Origin: Winogradskyella psychrotolerans RS-3
GTDB taxonomy: Bacteria; Bacteroidota; Bacteroidia; Flavobacteriales; Flavobacteriaceae
NCBI RefSeq assembly: GCF_000427335.1
Contig: NZ_ATMR01000042.1
Coordinates: 1 to 64,000, forward strand
Direction of reading: 5' to 3'
Length of the DNA stretch: 64,000 bases
The position numbers were made by a program, and so were the translations under genes. The notes beneath the pieces are model-generated. The model worked only from the letters and a program-made list of their open reading frames with translations, had not been told where the DNA came from and did no database searches. How positions within the stretch are numbered: position 1 is the first letter of the stretch; each line of letters opens with the position of its first letter. This document shows, piece after piece, positions 46,085 through 53,882 of this stretch.

Positions 46085-48493
46085 ATGAAAACAAAATTAC
46101 TGTTAGCACTGCTTTTTGTAAGCAGTATCGCTTTTGCGCAAACACCTATTGATGAAGCTTTACATTATTCTTTTACAGGAGGAAGTTTGGTAAATGAGGC
46201 AAACCCAGGAACAGGTAATTTAATTCAAACAGGAAGTGCAGCTGCTTTTGTAACGGATAGTTATGGAACAGCCGGGAATGCTATTGAATTAAACGGAGAT
46301 CAATTTACGGGAGGAACTGTAACTTCTACTGATTTAACATTAAGTTTTTGGTTAAAACCAAATTCAGTAACTAGTACAGAGCGTATTATTCAAATGTATG
46401 ATGGGGCTAATGGTTTTAGGTTAGAGCTTTCATCAGGTAATGTACTCACTTGGTCAGGAAGTTTATACAACTCTAGTGGAGGGCAATCAAATGATTCGAA
46501 AAGTGCTGTTGTAAATAATCTATATGATGGATCTTGGCATCATATTCTTTTGAAAGGTACTAGTCATCCTGTTCAAGATTGGAGAAGTATTCATGTGTAT
46601 ATTGATGGTGTTTTAAATAATACACTAACAGGAAATGTTGTTTTACAGAGTAATATAACAAGTTTTTTAGGCAATGGGGTATTGACTATTTCACCTTCAT
46701 CTGTAGCTAATTATAAAAAATCTATTGATGATATTAAAGTCTTTAATAGAGCTTTAAGTGATACTGAAATTACAGCACTATATAATTTATGTGAAAATTG
46801 CTACGCTATAGATACAAGTATTATAGGAGATGGTACACTAACAACAAGTCCAGCGCCATCGTCATCTTACGGTACATATACTTCTGGAACAACAGTAACT
46901 TTAACTGCGACTTCAAATACTGGTTCTATTTTTAATGTATGGACCGGAGATGCTACGGGAAGCACAAGTACAACAACCGTTTTAATGAATGATGATAAGA
47001 ATGTTACTGCTAATTTTATATTGTCTTCATTGACTCATGCCTATGTAGATAAAAATGCAACGGGTAACAATAATGGTTCTACTTGGGCAAATGCATTTGT
47101 TAGTTTACACGATGCCCTTATTTCGGGAGCAACCAATATTTGGATCGCCAAAGGAACTTATAAACCAGATGCTTCAGATAGAAATGTTAGTTTTAATGTA
47201 ATTGCAAATATTTATGGAGGTTTTGCGGGTACAGAAAATACTCTAGCCGATAGAGATATAAGCCTAATACATACAACAAATGAAACCATTTTAAGTGGCG
47301 ATTTAAATAACGATGATGCTGCTACAGTTGCTTTTAGTGATGCTACAAGAGATGATAATAGTTATCATGTAGTAGAAGTCACTCAAGAAGATTTGATTAT
47401 AGATGGTTTAATCATACAAGATGGTTATGCAAATGCTACAAGTGGCGATGATCGTTTTGGAGCAGGTATTTTTAAAACAGCAAGCATCGCAAATTTCACT
47501 TTAAAGAATAGTATTATAAAAAATAATGTGGCGTATACAGGGGCAGGTTTGTCGATGACAACTACAGCAGCTCTATCTACTTTAAGTATTGATGCTTGTA
47601 CCATTGAAAATAATTTGGCAAATGCAGGAGCAGGCGGTGACTTTCATCATGGTTCAGGTAATGGAGCTGTTATGAATGTTAATATAACGAATACCTTATT
47701 TAAAGGTAATAAAACCGCTGATGATGTTGCTAATGCTAGAGACGGGGTTGGAGCAGCAGCAGTAAGAATAAGAGCTTATTGGTCCATGCTACTTTATGCA
47801 GACTTAGTAAATAACACATTTGTAAACAATAGCAGCTTAGGTAGTGAATGGAGTTCAGATTATTCAGTTGTAGGAATTTCCAAGAGAACAGGGATCTTTG
47901 AAGACTTTAATATAGCAAATAATATTTTCTGGGGCAACACAGCAAATGGTGGAGTAACAAGCCCTGCAATAGGTAGAACTAGTTCTACGTATACAAGATT
48001 AACCGTAAGTAGTAATAGAGTAATAACACATAATACAGATGAAAATAATTTTTCACTTATTTCAGGAACTACTAATACAAGTTCTTCAAACCCTAATTTG
48101 AATGCTAACTTTGAATTAACGGCAGGCTCATCTGCAATCGACACAGGAGATAATAGTTATGTTACTACCTCTCTAGATTTGTTAGGAAATCAACGTATTT
48201 TAAATACCACGGTAGATAGGGGAGCTTATGAGTACGATTCTACTTTAGGGATTAATGATCTTGATTTTAATGAAAACCACATTAAACTCTATCCAAACCC
48301 AACAAGTTTAATGTTAAATATAGAAATGGATCAAGCGTTTAAGCAAGCCTTTATCTATTCTGTTTTAGGAAACGAAGTCTTAAAGACGCAACATACCACT
48401 ATTGATGTGTCTGGTTTATCTCAAGGCTTGTTTTTAATTAAAATTGAAGATGAAAACGGAAATATTTCAACCAAACGTTTTATCAAACAATAA
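46085..48493 (+). CDS. T9SS-sorted LamG / InlB-B-repeat / beta-helix protein
   Basis: 802 aa. Seen: signal peptide (1-19); a LamG/concanavalin-like domain (about 22-235, LSFWLKPNSVTSTERIIQMY, WHHILLKG, KVFNRALSDTEITALYN); an InlB B-repeat-like module (about 240-312, GDGTLTTSPAPSSSYGTY, WTGDATGSTSTTTVLMN, KNVTANF); a right-handed beta-helix (about 320-715, YVDKNATGNNNGSTWANAF, then NSIIKNN/NNTFVNNS rungs, ending SAIDTGDNSY); and a T9SS type-A tail (about 735-802). Probably a secreted adhesin or glycan-binding protein. Its tail shares long identities with the two preceding genes. Confidence 0.88.
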   Translation: MKTKLLLALLFVSSIAFAQTPIDEALHYSFTGGSLVNEANPGTGNLIQTGSAAAFVTDSYGTAGNAIELNGDQFTGGTVTSTDLTLSFWLKPNSVTSTERIIQMYDGANGFRLELSSGNVLTWSGSLYNSSGGQSNDSKSAVVNNLYDGSWHHILLKGTSHPVQDWRSIHVYIDGVLNNTLTGNVVLQSNITSFLGNGVLTISPSSVANYKKSIDDIKVFNRALSDTEITALYNLCENCYAIDTSIIGDGTLTTSPAPSSSYGTYTSGTTVTLTATSNTGSIFNVWTGDATGSTSTTTVLMNDDKNVTANFILSSLTHAYVDKNATGNNNGSTWANAFVSLHDALISGATNIWIAKGTYKPDASDRNVSFNVIANIYGGFAGTENTLADRDISLIHTTNETILSGDLNNDDAATVAFSDATRDDNSYHVVEVTQEDLIIDGLIIQDGYANATSGDDRFGAGIFKTASIANFTLKNSIIKNNVAYTGAGLSMTTTAALSTLSIDACTIENNLANAGAGGDFHHGSGNGAVMNVNITNTLFKGNKTADDVANARDGVGAAAVRIRAYWSMLLYADLVNNTFVNNSSLGSEWSSDYSVVGISKRTGIFEDFNIANNIFWGNTANGGVTSPAIGRTSSTYTRLTVSSNRVITHNTDENNFSLISGTTNTSSSNPNLNANFELTAGSSAIDTGDNSYVTTSLDLLGNQRILNTTVDRGAYEYDSTLGINDLDFNENHIKLYPNPTSLMLNIEMDQAFKQAFIYSVLGNEVLKTQHTTIDVSGLSQGLFLIKIEDENGNISTKRFIKQ

Positions 48494-48511
48494 AATACAT
48501 AGTTTTTTAGA

Positions 48512-48546
48512 AATCACGTAAGTGTAAGGCTTACGTGATTTTTTTT
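48512..48546 (+). terminator. Intrinsic terminator (intergenic cassette copy 3)
   Basis: An 11-bp stem AATCACGTAAG / CTTACGTGATT with T-run. Compared with copies 1 and 2 there is a compensatory pair change (CTCG to CACG with CGAG to CGTG), evidence that the hairpin itself is selected. Confidence 0.9.
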
Positions 48547-48547
48547 G

Positions 48548-48614
48548 TTTAGAAGTTGAAATTATTGGTTCAGAAACCGATAGGCAAAACCAACGACAGC
48601 ATCATAGATATTTG
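48548..48614 (+). promoter_or_regulatory. Predicted LytTR-regulated promoter 4
   Basis: TTTAGAAGT (48548-48556), 12 bp, TTCAGAAAC (48569-48577), 29 bp, GATATTTG (48607-48614). The ATG at 48643 is 28 bp after the -7-like box, as in the other copies, which argues against the longer ORF start at 48556 because that would lie inside the first half-site. Confidence 0.72.
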
Positions 48615-48642
48615 TGGTATAAATCTAAAAAAACAACTTATT

Positions 48643-49101
48643 ATGAAAACAATTTTAACTTACTTTATTATAGCATTTACATCATCTGTACTTTTTTCTC
48701 AAAATGAAATACCTACAGAAGCCATTAACGGAACTTACCATTTATTAGAAGCCGAAAAGGGAATAGGCAATAAGCCAACCAAATCTAAGCTTTTTCAATA
48801 TGGAGAGTTTGCAGGCGATAAGGTATTAGCAATTGCGGCTTGTGCTCAATGTATGCCTGCAATTTATAAGTATCAAAAAGAAGAAAGTAAAGAATTAGGA
48901 ATTCCTGTTTTTTATAACGATTACGGACTTTTTGTTATTACATATGATAACGAAAGTTTTGTTATGGTTAAAGCAGCAGATGCAGATAGCGAAGACTGGA
49001 CAGATTTTAGTTATAGTAATTTTTATAGTAAAAATGAAGCAAAGATTATTGCTATGACACAACAAAAAATTAAAGCGTTTGTTGTAGCGGTTTCAGAATA
49101 A
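48643..49101 (+). CDS. Small secreted protein of unknown function
   Basis: 152 aa from the ATG at 48643, chosen because it begins a proper signal peptide (MKTILTYFIIAFTSSVLFSQ) and sits at the same distance from the promoter as in the sister genes. The open frame extends 29 codons upstream, but those overlap the regulatory repeats. Mature part: YHLLEAEKGIGNKPTKSKLFQ, a CAQCMP motif (CxxC, about residue 68) that could be redox-active or bind metal, and an aromatic C-terminal half. No T9SS tail. Not recognised. Confidence 0.75.
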   Translation: MKTILTYFIIAFTSSVLFSQNEIPTEAINGTYHLLEAEKGIGNKPTKSKLFQYGEFAGDKVLAIAACAQCMPAIYKYQKEESKELGIPVFYNDYGLFVITYDNESFVMVKAADADSEDWTDFSYSNFYSKNEAKIIAMTQQKIKAFVVAVSE

Positions 49102-49121
49102 ATTTCGAATTAATTCAAATT

Positions 49122-49205
49122 TTTAGAAGTTCTTATTTTTTAGAAGTCAAAAACGGCATTTCAGAAACTTACTTCATTTTTTAGCTCTGTCATATTCGAT
49201 ATTTG
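49122..49205 (+). promoter_or_regulatory. Predicted LytTR-regulated promoter 5, with an extra half-site
   Basis: TTTAGAAGT (49139-49147), 12 bp, TTCAGAAAC (49160-49168), 29 bp, GATATTTG (49198-49205), ATG at 49236. An additional TTTAGAAGT lies at 49122-49130, 17 bp before the first regular half-site. No terminator separates it from the preceding gene. Confidence 0.72.
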
Positions 49206-49235
49206 ACACGATATAAACTTAAAATTTAACCTATT

Positions 49236-50267
49236 ATGAAAAAAATAATGATAACGGTTGCTCTAATTTTTACAGCGACCATAGCGCAAGCTCAAAAAAC
49301 CTTTTACGAAGCGCTTGAAGCTAATGGTGAGACAGCAACCTACGAAGGGTTTTCTGGTATATCTATAAATGACGATGGTACCATAGCTATTGTAAGTGGA
49401 AAACCAGCAGTAGCTATTACCGTAATAAAATTAGCAACCGGACAACCTGTGGGTTTTGAAGCTAAACCCGTTTCAGAAACTTATGGTGGTTTTGGAGCGT
49501 CTGAACTAGGCGATTATGATAGAGTAGATAGTTACCCAAATGTAATGACCATAAAAAACACTTACAAAAGAGGACTGGATGGTTATATGGTAATCGACGA
49601 TTTATTATTTAAGATTAGTTACATACCAAGTGACGGTGTTCCAGAAGTGAAAAATGTCACTGCTGTATATGTTATGGTTAAAGATCGTAGCGAAGCAAAA
49701 GAAGACTCAGGAAAGAAGAAAAAGAAGAAAGGTGGTTTTTTAGGACGTATGAAAGCTAAGTTAGAAGCTACAGGACAATCACCAACCTATAAATATATAC
49801 AAACGGTAAATATTGAAAAGATATTCAACGATTACGTCACGGCGATGAAAGCCAAACAAGCGAGTCCAATATCTACCCAGGATAATATAGATATTGCAAA
49901 AATTAAACGCGCAAGAGAAGCAGGAGACGAAGAAATAAAACGCTACAACGATTCTATAAAAGCTACGCCAGAGTATAAAGACTTGCAAAGAAGAATAAAA
50001 CAGAATGAGGCAAACTATCAGGCATCAGAGTTAAAAAACACGGTAACACTTCGTAATAACTCGAATCATGAAATTTATATAGGTAGAGCTGGAAGTAGTA
50101 ATCCAGGAACAAGAATTAGTGCTGGTGGAACAGCCAGATGGAGCTGTGATCAAGATGCTTATTTACAAAAAATAACGAAGTCTGGTGGAAGTAATGCTTA
50201 TGATTCTACTAATGTACAAGTGTATCGCAAAAATTCGGGTTGTGGGAATACGGTTAACGTAAACTAA
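49236..50267 (+). CDS. Secreted protein of unknown function with a Lys-rich hinge
   Basis: 343 aa. Seen: signal peptide (1-19, ending IAQAQ), an N-terminal beta-rich domain (about 20-155, with YEGFSGISINDDGTIAIVSG), a strongly basic hinge near residue 163 (GKKKKKKGG), a helical charged segment (about 190-265) and a C-terminal domain with HEIYIGRAGSSNPGTRI and a Gly/Ser-rich end with Cys pairs (WSCDQDAY, NSGCGNTV). The last domain resembles a small beta-sandwich decorated with charged loops. No known family recognised. Last gene of the predicted LytTR regulon. Confidence 0.75.
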   Translation: MKKIMITVALIFTATIAQAQKTFYEALEANGETATYEGFSGISINDDGTIAIVSGKPAVAITVIKLATGQPVGFEAKPVSETYGGFGASELGDYDRVDSYPNVMTIKNTYKRGLDGYMVIDDLLFKISYIPSDGVPEVKNVTAVYVMVKDRSEAKEDSGKKKKKKGGFLGRMKAKLEATGQSPTYKYIQTVNIEKIFNDYVTAMKAKQASPISTQDNIDIAKIKRAREAGDEEIKRYNDSIKATPEYKDLQRRIKQNEANYQASELKNTVTLRNNSNHEIYIGRAGSSNPGTRISAGGTARWSCDQDAYLQKITKSGGSNAYDSTNVQVYRKNSGCGNTVNVN

Positions 50268-50294
50268 TATTAGTAAAATTAGTTCTAAAATTTC

Positions 50295-50335
50295 GAAAAG
50301 TTAGACTAATTCATTTGAGTTTAACTTTTCTTTTT
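50295..50335 (+). terminator. Intrinsic terminator closing the LytTR regulon
   Basis: A 13-bp stem (left 50295-50307, right 50318-50330) with one G-T pair, followed by CTTTTT. Confidence 0.78.
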
Positions 50336-50343
50336 ATTTAAGC

Positions 50344-50430
50344 ATGAAGTATTTCAAACAATACAAATTAGAATTATTTCTTGTGCTATTCTACACGAGT
50401 CTAGGTACTTTTTTAATGTGGTTATTTTAA
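50344..50430 (+). CDS. Possible 28-aa membrane microprotein
   Basis: A short open frame MKYFKQYKLELFLVLFYTSL...MWLF with a basic start and a hydrophobic remainder, i.e. one short membrane helix. It lies just after a terminator and 2 bp from the convergent DUF423 stop. No promoter is evident. May be chance; conservation in relatives would be needed. Confidence 0.3.
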   Translation: MKYFKQYKLELFLVLFYTSLGTFLMWLF

Positions 50431-50432
50431 TC

Positions 50433-50801
50433 TTATAATGCATGAATCAACACCAACAACCAACCGATTGCCAATAACAATCCACCAATCGGAGTCACAG
50501 GTCCTAAAAACCGAAGTTTTTTGCCTTTGGCATCCGATAAAATCAAACCGTAAATACTAAACGAGAATAATATAATACCAATTGTGAAGCACCAATACGT
50601 TGCTGAGGTAACGTTGGTAGCGCTTAGACCTAAAGTTAGCAAAACAATGGCATGATACATTTGATATTTTACGCCAACTTCAAAACTATGTAATTGATCT
50701 GTAGATAAGATTTTCTTTAAAGCATGGGCGCCAAAAGCACCAAAGATTACGGCTAGCATACCGAATAAAGCTCCAGTTGCAATTATAATATGTTGCGTCA
50801 T
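50433..50801 (-). CDS. DUF423 small membrane protein
   Basis: 122 aa with four hydrophobic segments. Seen: GMLAVIFGAFGAHALKK (about 14-30) and VKYQMYHAIVLLTLG (about 45-60), the two hallmark blocks of DUF423 (YwdK-like) proteins. Function unknown, widely conserved. It starts 14 bp after the end of the methyltransferase gene. Confidence 0.93.
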   Translation of the reverse strand: MTQHIIIATGALFGMLAVIFGAFGAHALKKILSTDQLHSFEVGVKYQMYHAIVLLTLGLSATNVTSATYWCFTIGIILFSFSIYGLILSDAKGKKLRFLGPVTPIGGLLLAIGWLLVLIHAL

Positions 50802-50815
50802 TTTAGTATGTTATT

Positions 50816-51598
50816 TTATTTATAAACTACAGGAATAATTTCACCTTTCGCTAGGCAGTATTTTTCAATGTCTTCGTTAGAAAGTGAAGCCGTGTAATCC
50901 ACTTCTTCAACTTTAAAACCTATAGAACGCAGCTTATCAAAATAATCACGACCATAAACACGAACATGATCGTATTGTCCAAAAATTTTAGCACGCTCAT
51001 CTCTGTCTGTAATAGAATCGTCTTCAAAAGTCACCGCTCTATCTAATTCTTGTGGAATCTGAAAAATACCATACCCACCAGGTTTCATTACTCTGTATAA
51101 TTCTTGCATGGCTTTAGTATCATCTGGGATATGCTCTAAAACATGATTACAAAGAATTACATCATAACTATTATCTTCAAAAGGAAGGTCGCAAATATCA
51201 GCCTTAACATCTGCAATAGGAGACAGTAAATCTGTAGTCGTATATTTTAAGTTTTTAAGACTTCTAAAACGTTTTAAAAAACATTGTTCAGGCGCAAAAT
51301 GAAGTACACTTAATGCTGAACTTGATTCAGTATCTCTTGAAAAAAAATTAGTTTCTTTATTAAGGTATAACCACAATAATCTATGACGTTCTAAACTTAA
51401 TGTAGATGGTGATAATACATTATTTCTTTGGTTACCGTAACCATAAGGTAAAAACGTTTTAAAGCTTTTGTTGTCAATGGGATCCGTGAATGTATCTCCT
51501 TTTAAAAAGAAAGCTAATATTGGGCGTGCCACGTAGCTTAATCTTATGAGTAAAGGTCTTGGTATGGTGTTTAATATAAGTTTAAAAAGTTTTTTCAT
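50816..51598 (-). CDS. SAM-dependent methyltransferase (class I, type 11)
   Basis: 260 aa from the ATG at 51598. The frame is open to 51628, but those ten codons (MCLCVSLSNT) come from the repeat flank described at 51602 and are not conserved-looking. Seen: a basic amphipathic N-terminus (1-30), VLHFAPEQCFL (SAM motif I variant), ADICDLPFEDNSYDVILCNHVLEHIPDD split over motifs II-III, then VMKPGGYGIFQIP. Probably membrane-associated. Substrate unknown. Confidence 0.85.
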   Translation of the reverse strand: MKKLFKLILNTIPRPLLIRLSYVARPILAFFLKGDTFTDPIDNKSFKTFLPYGYGNQRNNVLSPSTLSLERHRLLWLYLNKETNFFSRDTESSSALSVLHFAPEQCFLKRFRSLKNLKYTTTDLLSPIADVKADICDLPFEDNSYDVILCNHVLEHIPDDTKAMQELYRVMKPGGYGIFQIPQELDRAVTFEDDSITDRDERAKIFGQYDHVRVYGRDYFDKLRSIGFKVEEVDYTASLSNEDIEKYCLAKGEIIPVVYK

Positions 51599-51601
51599 AG
51601 T

Positions 51602-51642
51602 GTTACTCAGAGATACACAAAGACACACAGAGTTTCGCGGAG
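51602..51642. repeat. Left inverted repeat of the GxxExxY cassette
   Basis: Reads GTTACTCAGAGATAC ... GTTTCGCGGAG on the plus strand. It matches, inverted, the sequence at 52046-52095. Its periodic CACAGAG/ACACA texture differs from its surroundings. Confidence 0.6.
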
Positions 51643-51645
51643 TTC

Positions 51646-52026
51646 TTACTGGATTGTGTTTATGAATTTTTTTATTCCGTTTTTTAGAAGCTTAGTATTA
51701 AAGTTAAGTAATAGTCCTATTGGGTAATCCCCTAATTTCATGTAAGTCAATATTTGAGCGGTATGAACATCTGTAAATTTCTCAACAGTTTTTAGTTCAA
51801 TAACTATTTTGTTTTCTACTAATATATCAATTCTGTAACCGTGATCTAACGTGATGTCTTTATAAATAATTGGTCTTGAAACTTCTTTTTGAACTGAATA
51901 GCCTAATACTTTTAATTCATAAAACAAACAGTCCTGATAAGCGGATTCTAATAGGCCTGGGCCAAGTTCTTTATGCACTTCTATAGCTGCTCCAATAATA
52001 TTTTCCGTAATTTTATCGTAAACCAT
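51646..52026 (-). CDS. GxxExxY protein
   Basis: 126 aa. Seen: the eponymous GPGLLESAYQDCLFYEL (G..E..Y, about 22-38), the nuclease-like core HGYRIDILVENKIVIELKTVE (split Asp and Glu-x-Lys of a PD-(D/E)XK-type fold, about 67-83) and the C-terminal LLNFNTKLLKNGIKKFIN. Function is not established for the family. The gene is flanked by inverted repeats and looks like the cargo of a small mobile cassette. It is independent of its neighbours. Confidence 0.92.
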   Translation of the reverse strand: MVYDKITENIIGAAIEVHKELGPGLLESAYQDCLFYELKVLGYSVQKEVSRPIIYKDITLDHGYRIDILVENKIVIELKTVEKFTDVHTAQILTYMKLGDYPIGLLLNFNTKLLKNGIKKFINTIQ

Positions 52027-52045
52027 AATATCAAAATTATACTCA

Positions 52046-52095
52046 AAACGCTCCGTGAATCTCCGTGAAAACTCTAAGTATCTCTGAGAAATAAC
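52046..52095. repeat. Right inverted repeat of the GxxExxY cassette
   Basis: Its reverse complement reads GTTATTTCTCAGAGATAC, TTAGAGTTTTCACGGAG and a second CACGGAG, aligning with the left copy at 51602. The cassette between the outer ends is 494 bp. Confidence 0.6.
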
Positions 52096-52152
52096 TATTT
52101 AGTGATAGTAAGAAACAATACCGTTACTTAATTCAGAAAATAAAAATAATAT

Positions 52153-52926
52153 TTACGCTTCTATTTGACTAGAAATTAAATCATAAATACCATCCCAAAG
52201 TGCAATTCTATGTTGTAAAGCGGCTTTGGCAACGTCTAAAGCCTCATTCCATTTTTGTTTATCATTACCACATAATTCCTCTATCATTTTTAATGAAAGT
52301 GGGCCGTGTTCATCACCATCTAATTCAATATGACGCTTTAAATAATAGGTTAGCTTACTATAGGTATTGTCGCTGGTTTTAGACTGATTAATAATTTGAA
52401 AAAACATATCAGGTATTACATCTTCACGACCAAAAGTAAAAGCCGAGGCAATTTTGTGCGATTCATTTGTTGCAATTACCTTAAATGTAAAATCTACAAA
52501 TTTTAATGTTTCAGCATTCAAAGTTACTTTTTCTGCTGCAATAGAAACAGAATCAATATTTTGAATATGATTAACAAAACTTTCAATTTGCGAAGTGCTT
52601 GCTCCAATTTGGTGCATCGCATCTAAATACATTTCATAATGACTTTTAGGTTCACCAAACTCATTAATATCACTTTCTTCACCAAGAACAATCTCGTTAA
52701 TAAAACGAGCCGTCGATGGATTTTTAACAGGAGTCCAAGGCACTCTAGTGTTCGTTAATTGATTTTGAAGCGCTTTTAATAAAGACATAAAATCCCAAAC
52801 GGCAAACACATGTTGCTCCATAAAAGTTTTTATATCATCAATAGATGATAAAGCACTATATAATTTATGAGCGTTGAGTTCTGCTCTTAAAGAGCTTAAT
52901 TCATTCTCTAAGTGTGCAATGGTCAT
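52153..52926 (-). CDS. DUF3050 (haem-oxygenase-like fold) protein
   Basis: 257 aa. Seen: the DUF3050 start [39 protein letters not shown] (about 35-54, with the conserved His), [31 protein letters not shown], and [27 protein letters not shown] in two parts. Together they give the Glu/His set of the di-metal, haem-oxygenase-like superfamily. A di-iron enzyme is plausible (inference). It follows map by 12 bp on the same strand and is probably in its operon. Confidence 0.88.
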   Translation of the reverse strand: MTIAHLENELSSLRAELNAHKLYSALSSIDDIKTFMEQHVFAVWDFMSLLKALQNQLTNTRVPWTPVKNPSTARFINEIVLGEESDINEFGEPKSHYEMYLDAMHQIGASTSQIESFVNHIQNIDSVSIAAEKVTLNAETLKFVDFTFKVIATNESHKIASAFTFGREDVIPDMFFQIINQSKTSDNTYSKLTYYLKRHIELDGDEHGPLSLKMIEELCGNDKQKWNEALDVAKAALQHRIALWDGIYDLISSQIEA

Positions 52927-52938
52927 AACTGTATATAA

Positions 52939-53757
52939 TTAGAGTACTAATGCGTTTTGTCTAAAAGGTTCTTCTTCTTTGGTTACAATTCCTAAAGCTT
53001 CATGTACATAGGCAAACGTAGAAAGTATTTCTGGCTTACCGTCAACAATAGCAACATCGTGTTCAAAATGTACACTTGGTTTTCCGTCTTGTGTTACAAT
53101 CGTCCAACCATCACTCAATTGTTTTACTTTATGCGTTCCTAAGTTGATCATAGGCTCAATGGCAACCACCATACCTTCAATAAATTTTTTGCCACGGCCA
53201 CGTTTTCCGTAATTAGGCATTTCAGGATCTTCATGCATTTTTCTTCCTAAACCATGACCAACTAATTCTCTAACCACACCATAGCCTTCTGCTTCGGTAA
53301 ATTGTTGAATTGCAAAACCTACATCGCCAACGCGATTGCCAATTTTTAATTGTTCAATACCTTTATAAAGTGATTCTTTAGTAATCTGAATGAGTTTCTT
53401 AGTCTCTTCTGCAACATTTCCAATTTCAAAAGTATAAGCATGATCGCCATAAAAGCCATTCATAAATGAACCACAATCTATTGAGACAATGTCACCATCC
53501 TGTAATGGAATGTCTGTTGGTAAACCATGAACTACAGCTTCATTAACACTACAAAGCAGCGTTGAGGGACAATCATAAAGGCCTTTAAAGCCAGGTAAAG
53601 CACCATGATCCCGAATGAATTCTTCAGCGATAGCATCTAAATGATTCGTGGTTACACCTTCTTTGGTTTCTTTAGCCAACATACCTAAGGTTTTAGATAC
53701 GATGAGCGCACTTTGACGCATTAATTCAATCTCTTCTGCTGTTTTTACTATAATCAT
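52939..53757 (-). CDS. map: Type I methionine aminopeptidase
   Basis: Removes the N-terminal Met of new proteins; two divalent metal ions (cytosol). 272 aa. Seen: the metal ligands in VSIDCGSFMNGFYGDHAYTFE (two parts; Asp, Asp), GHGLGRKMHEDPEMPN (His) and VVAIEPMIN (Glu), then HFEHDVAIV. The start ATG lies 19 bp after a TATCTTTG -7 box. Divergent from the acetyl-CoA hydrolase gene. Confidence 0.95.
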   Translation of the reverse strand: MIIVKTAEEIELMRQSALIVSKTLGMLAKETKEGVTTNHLDAIAEEFIRDHGALPGFKGLYDCPSTLLCSVNEAVVHGLPTDIPLQDGDIVSIDCGSFMNGFYGDHAYTFEIGNVAEETKKLIQITKESLYKGIEQLKIGNRVGDVGFAIQQFTEAEGYGVVRELVGHGLGRKMHEDPEMPNYGKRGRGKKFIEGMVVAIEPMINLGTHKVKQLSDGWTIVTQDGKPSVHFEHDVAIVDGKPEILSTFAYVHEALGIVTKEEEPFRQNALVL

Positions 53758-53776
53758 GATTCAAAATATTGAGCGG

Positions 53777-53784
53777 CAAAGATA
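53777..53784 (-). promoter_or_regulatory. -7 box for map
   Basis: TATCTTTG on the minus strand, 19 bp upstream of the map ATG. Confidence 0.55.
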
Positions 53785-53854
53785 GGGAATTATAACAATT
53801 CTTAAGTATTTCTAAAACATGATATATAACAGTTTAAAAATAAGTTTTCTATTA

Positions 53855-53862
53855 TATGTTTG
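53855..53862 (+). promoter_or_regulatory. -7 box for the acetyl-CoA hydrolase gene
   Basis: TATGTTTG, an exact TAnnTTTG match. The upstream candidate ATG at 53856 lies inside this box, so the true start is more likely the ATG at 53883. Confidence 0.5.
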
Positions 53863-53882
53863 CAGAATTAAATGGTATAACT

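Noticed and set aside
47860..48144. 94-aa open frame on the minus strand inside the LamG protein gene
   Set aside because: Antisense shadow of the beta-helix region, with composition dictated by the other strand.
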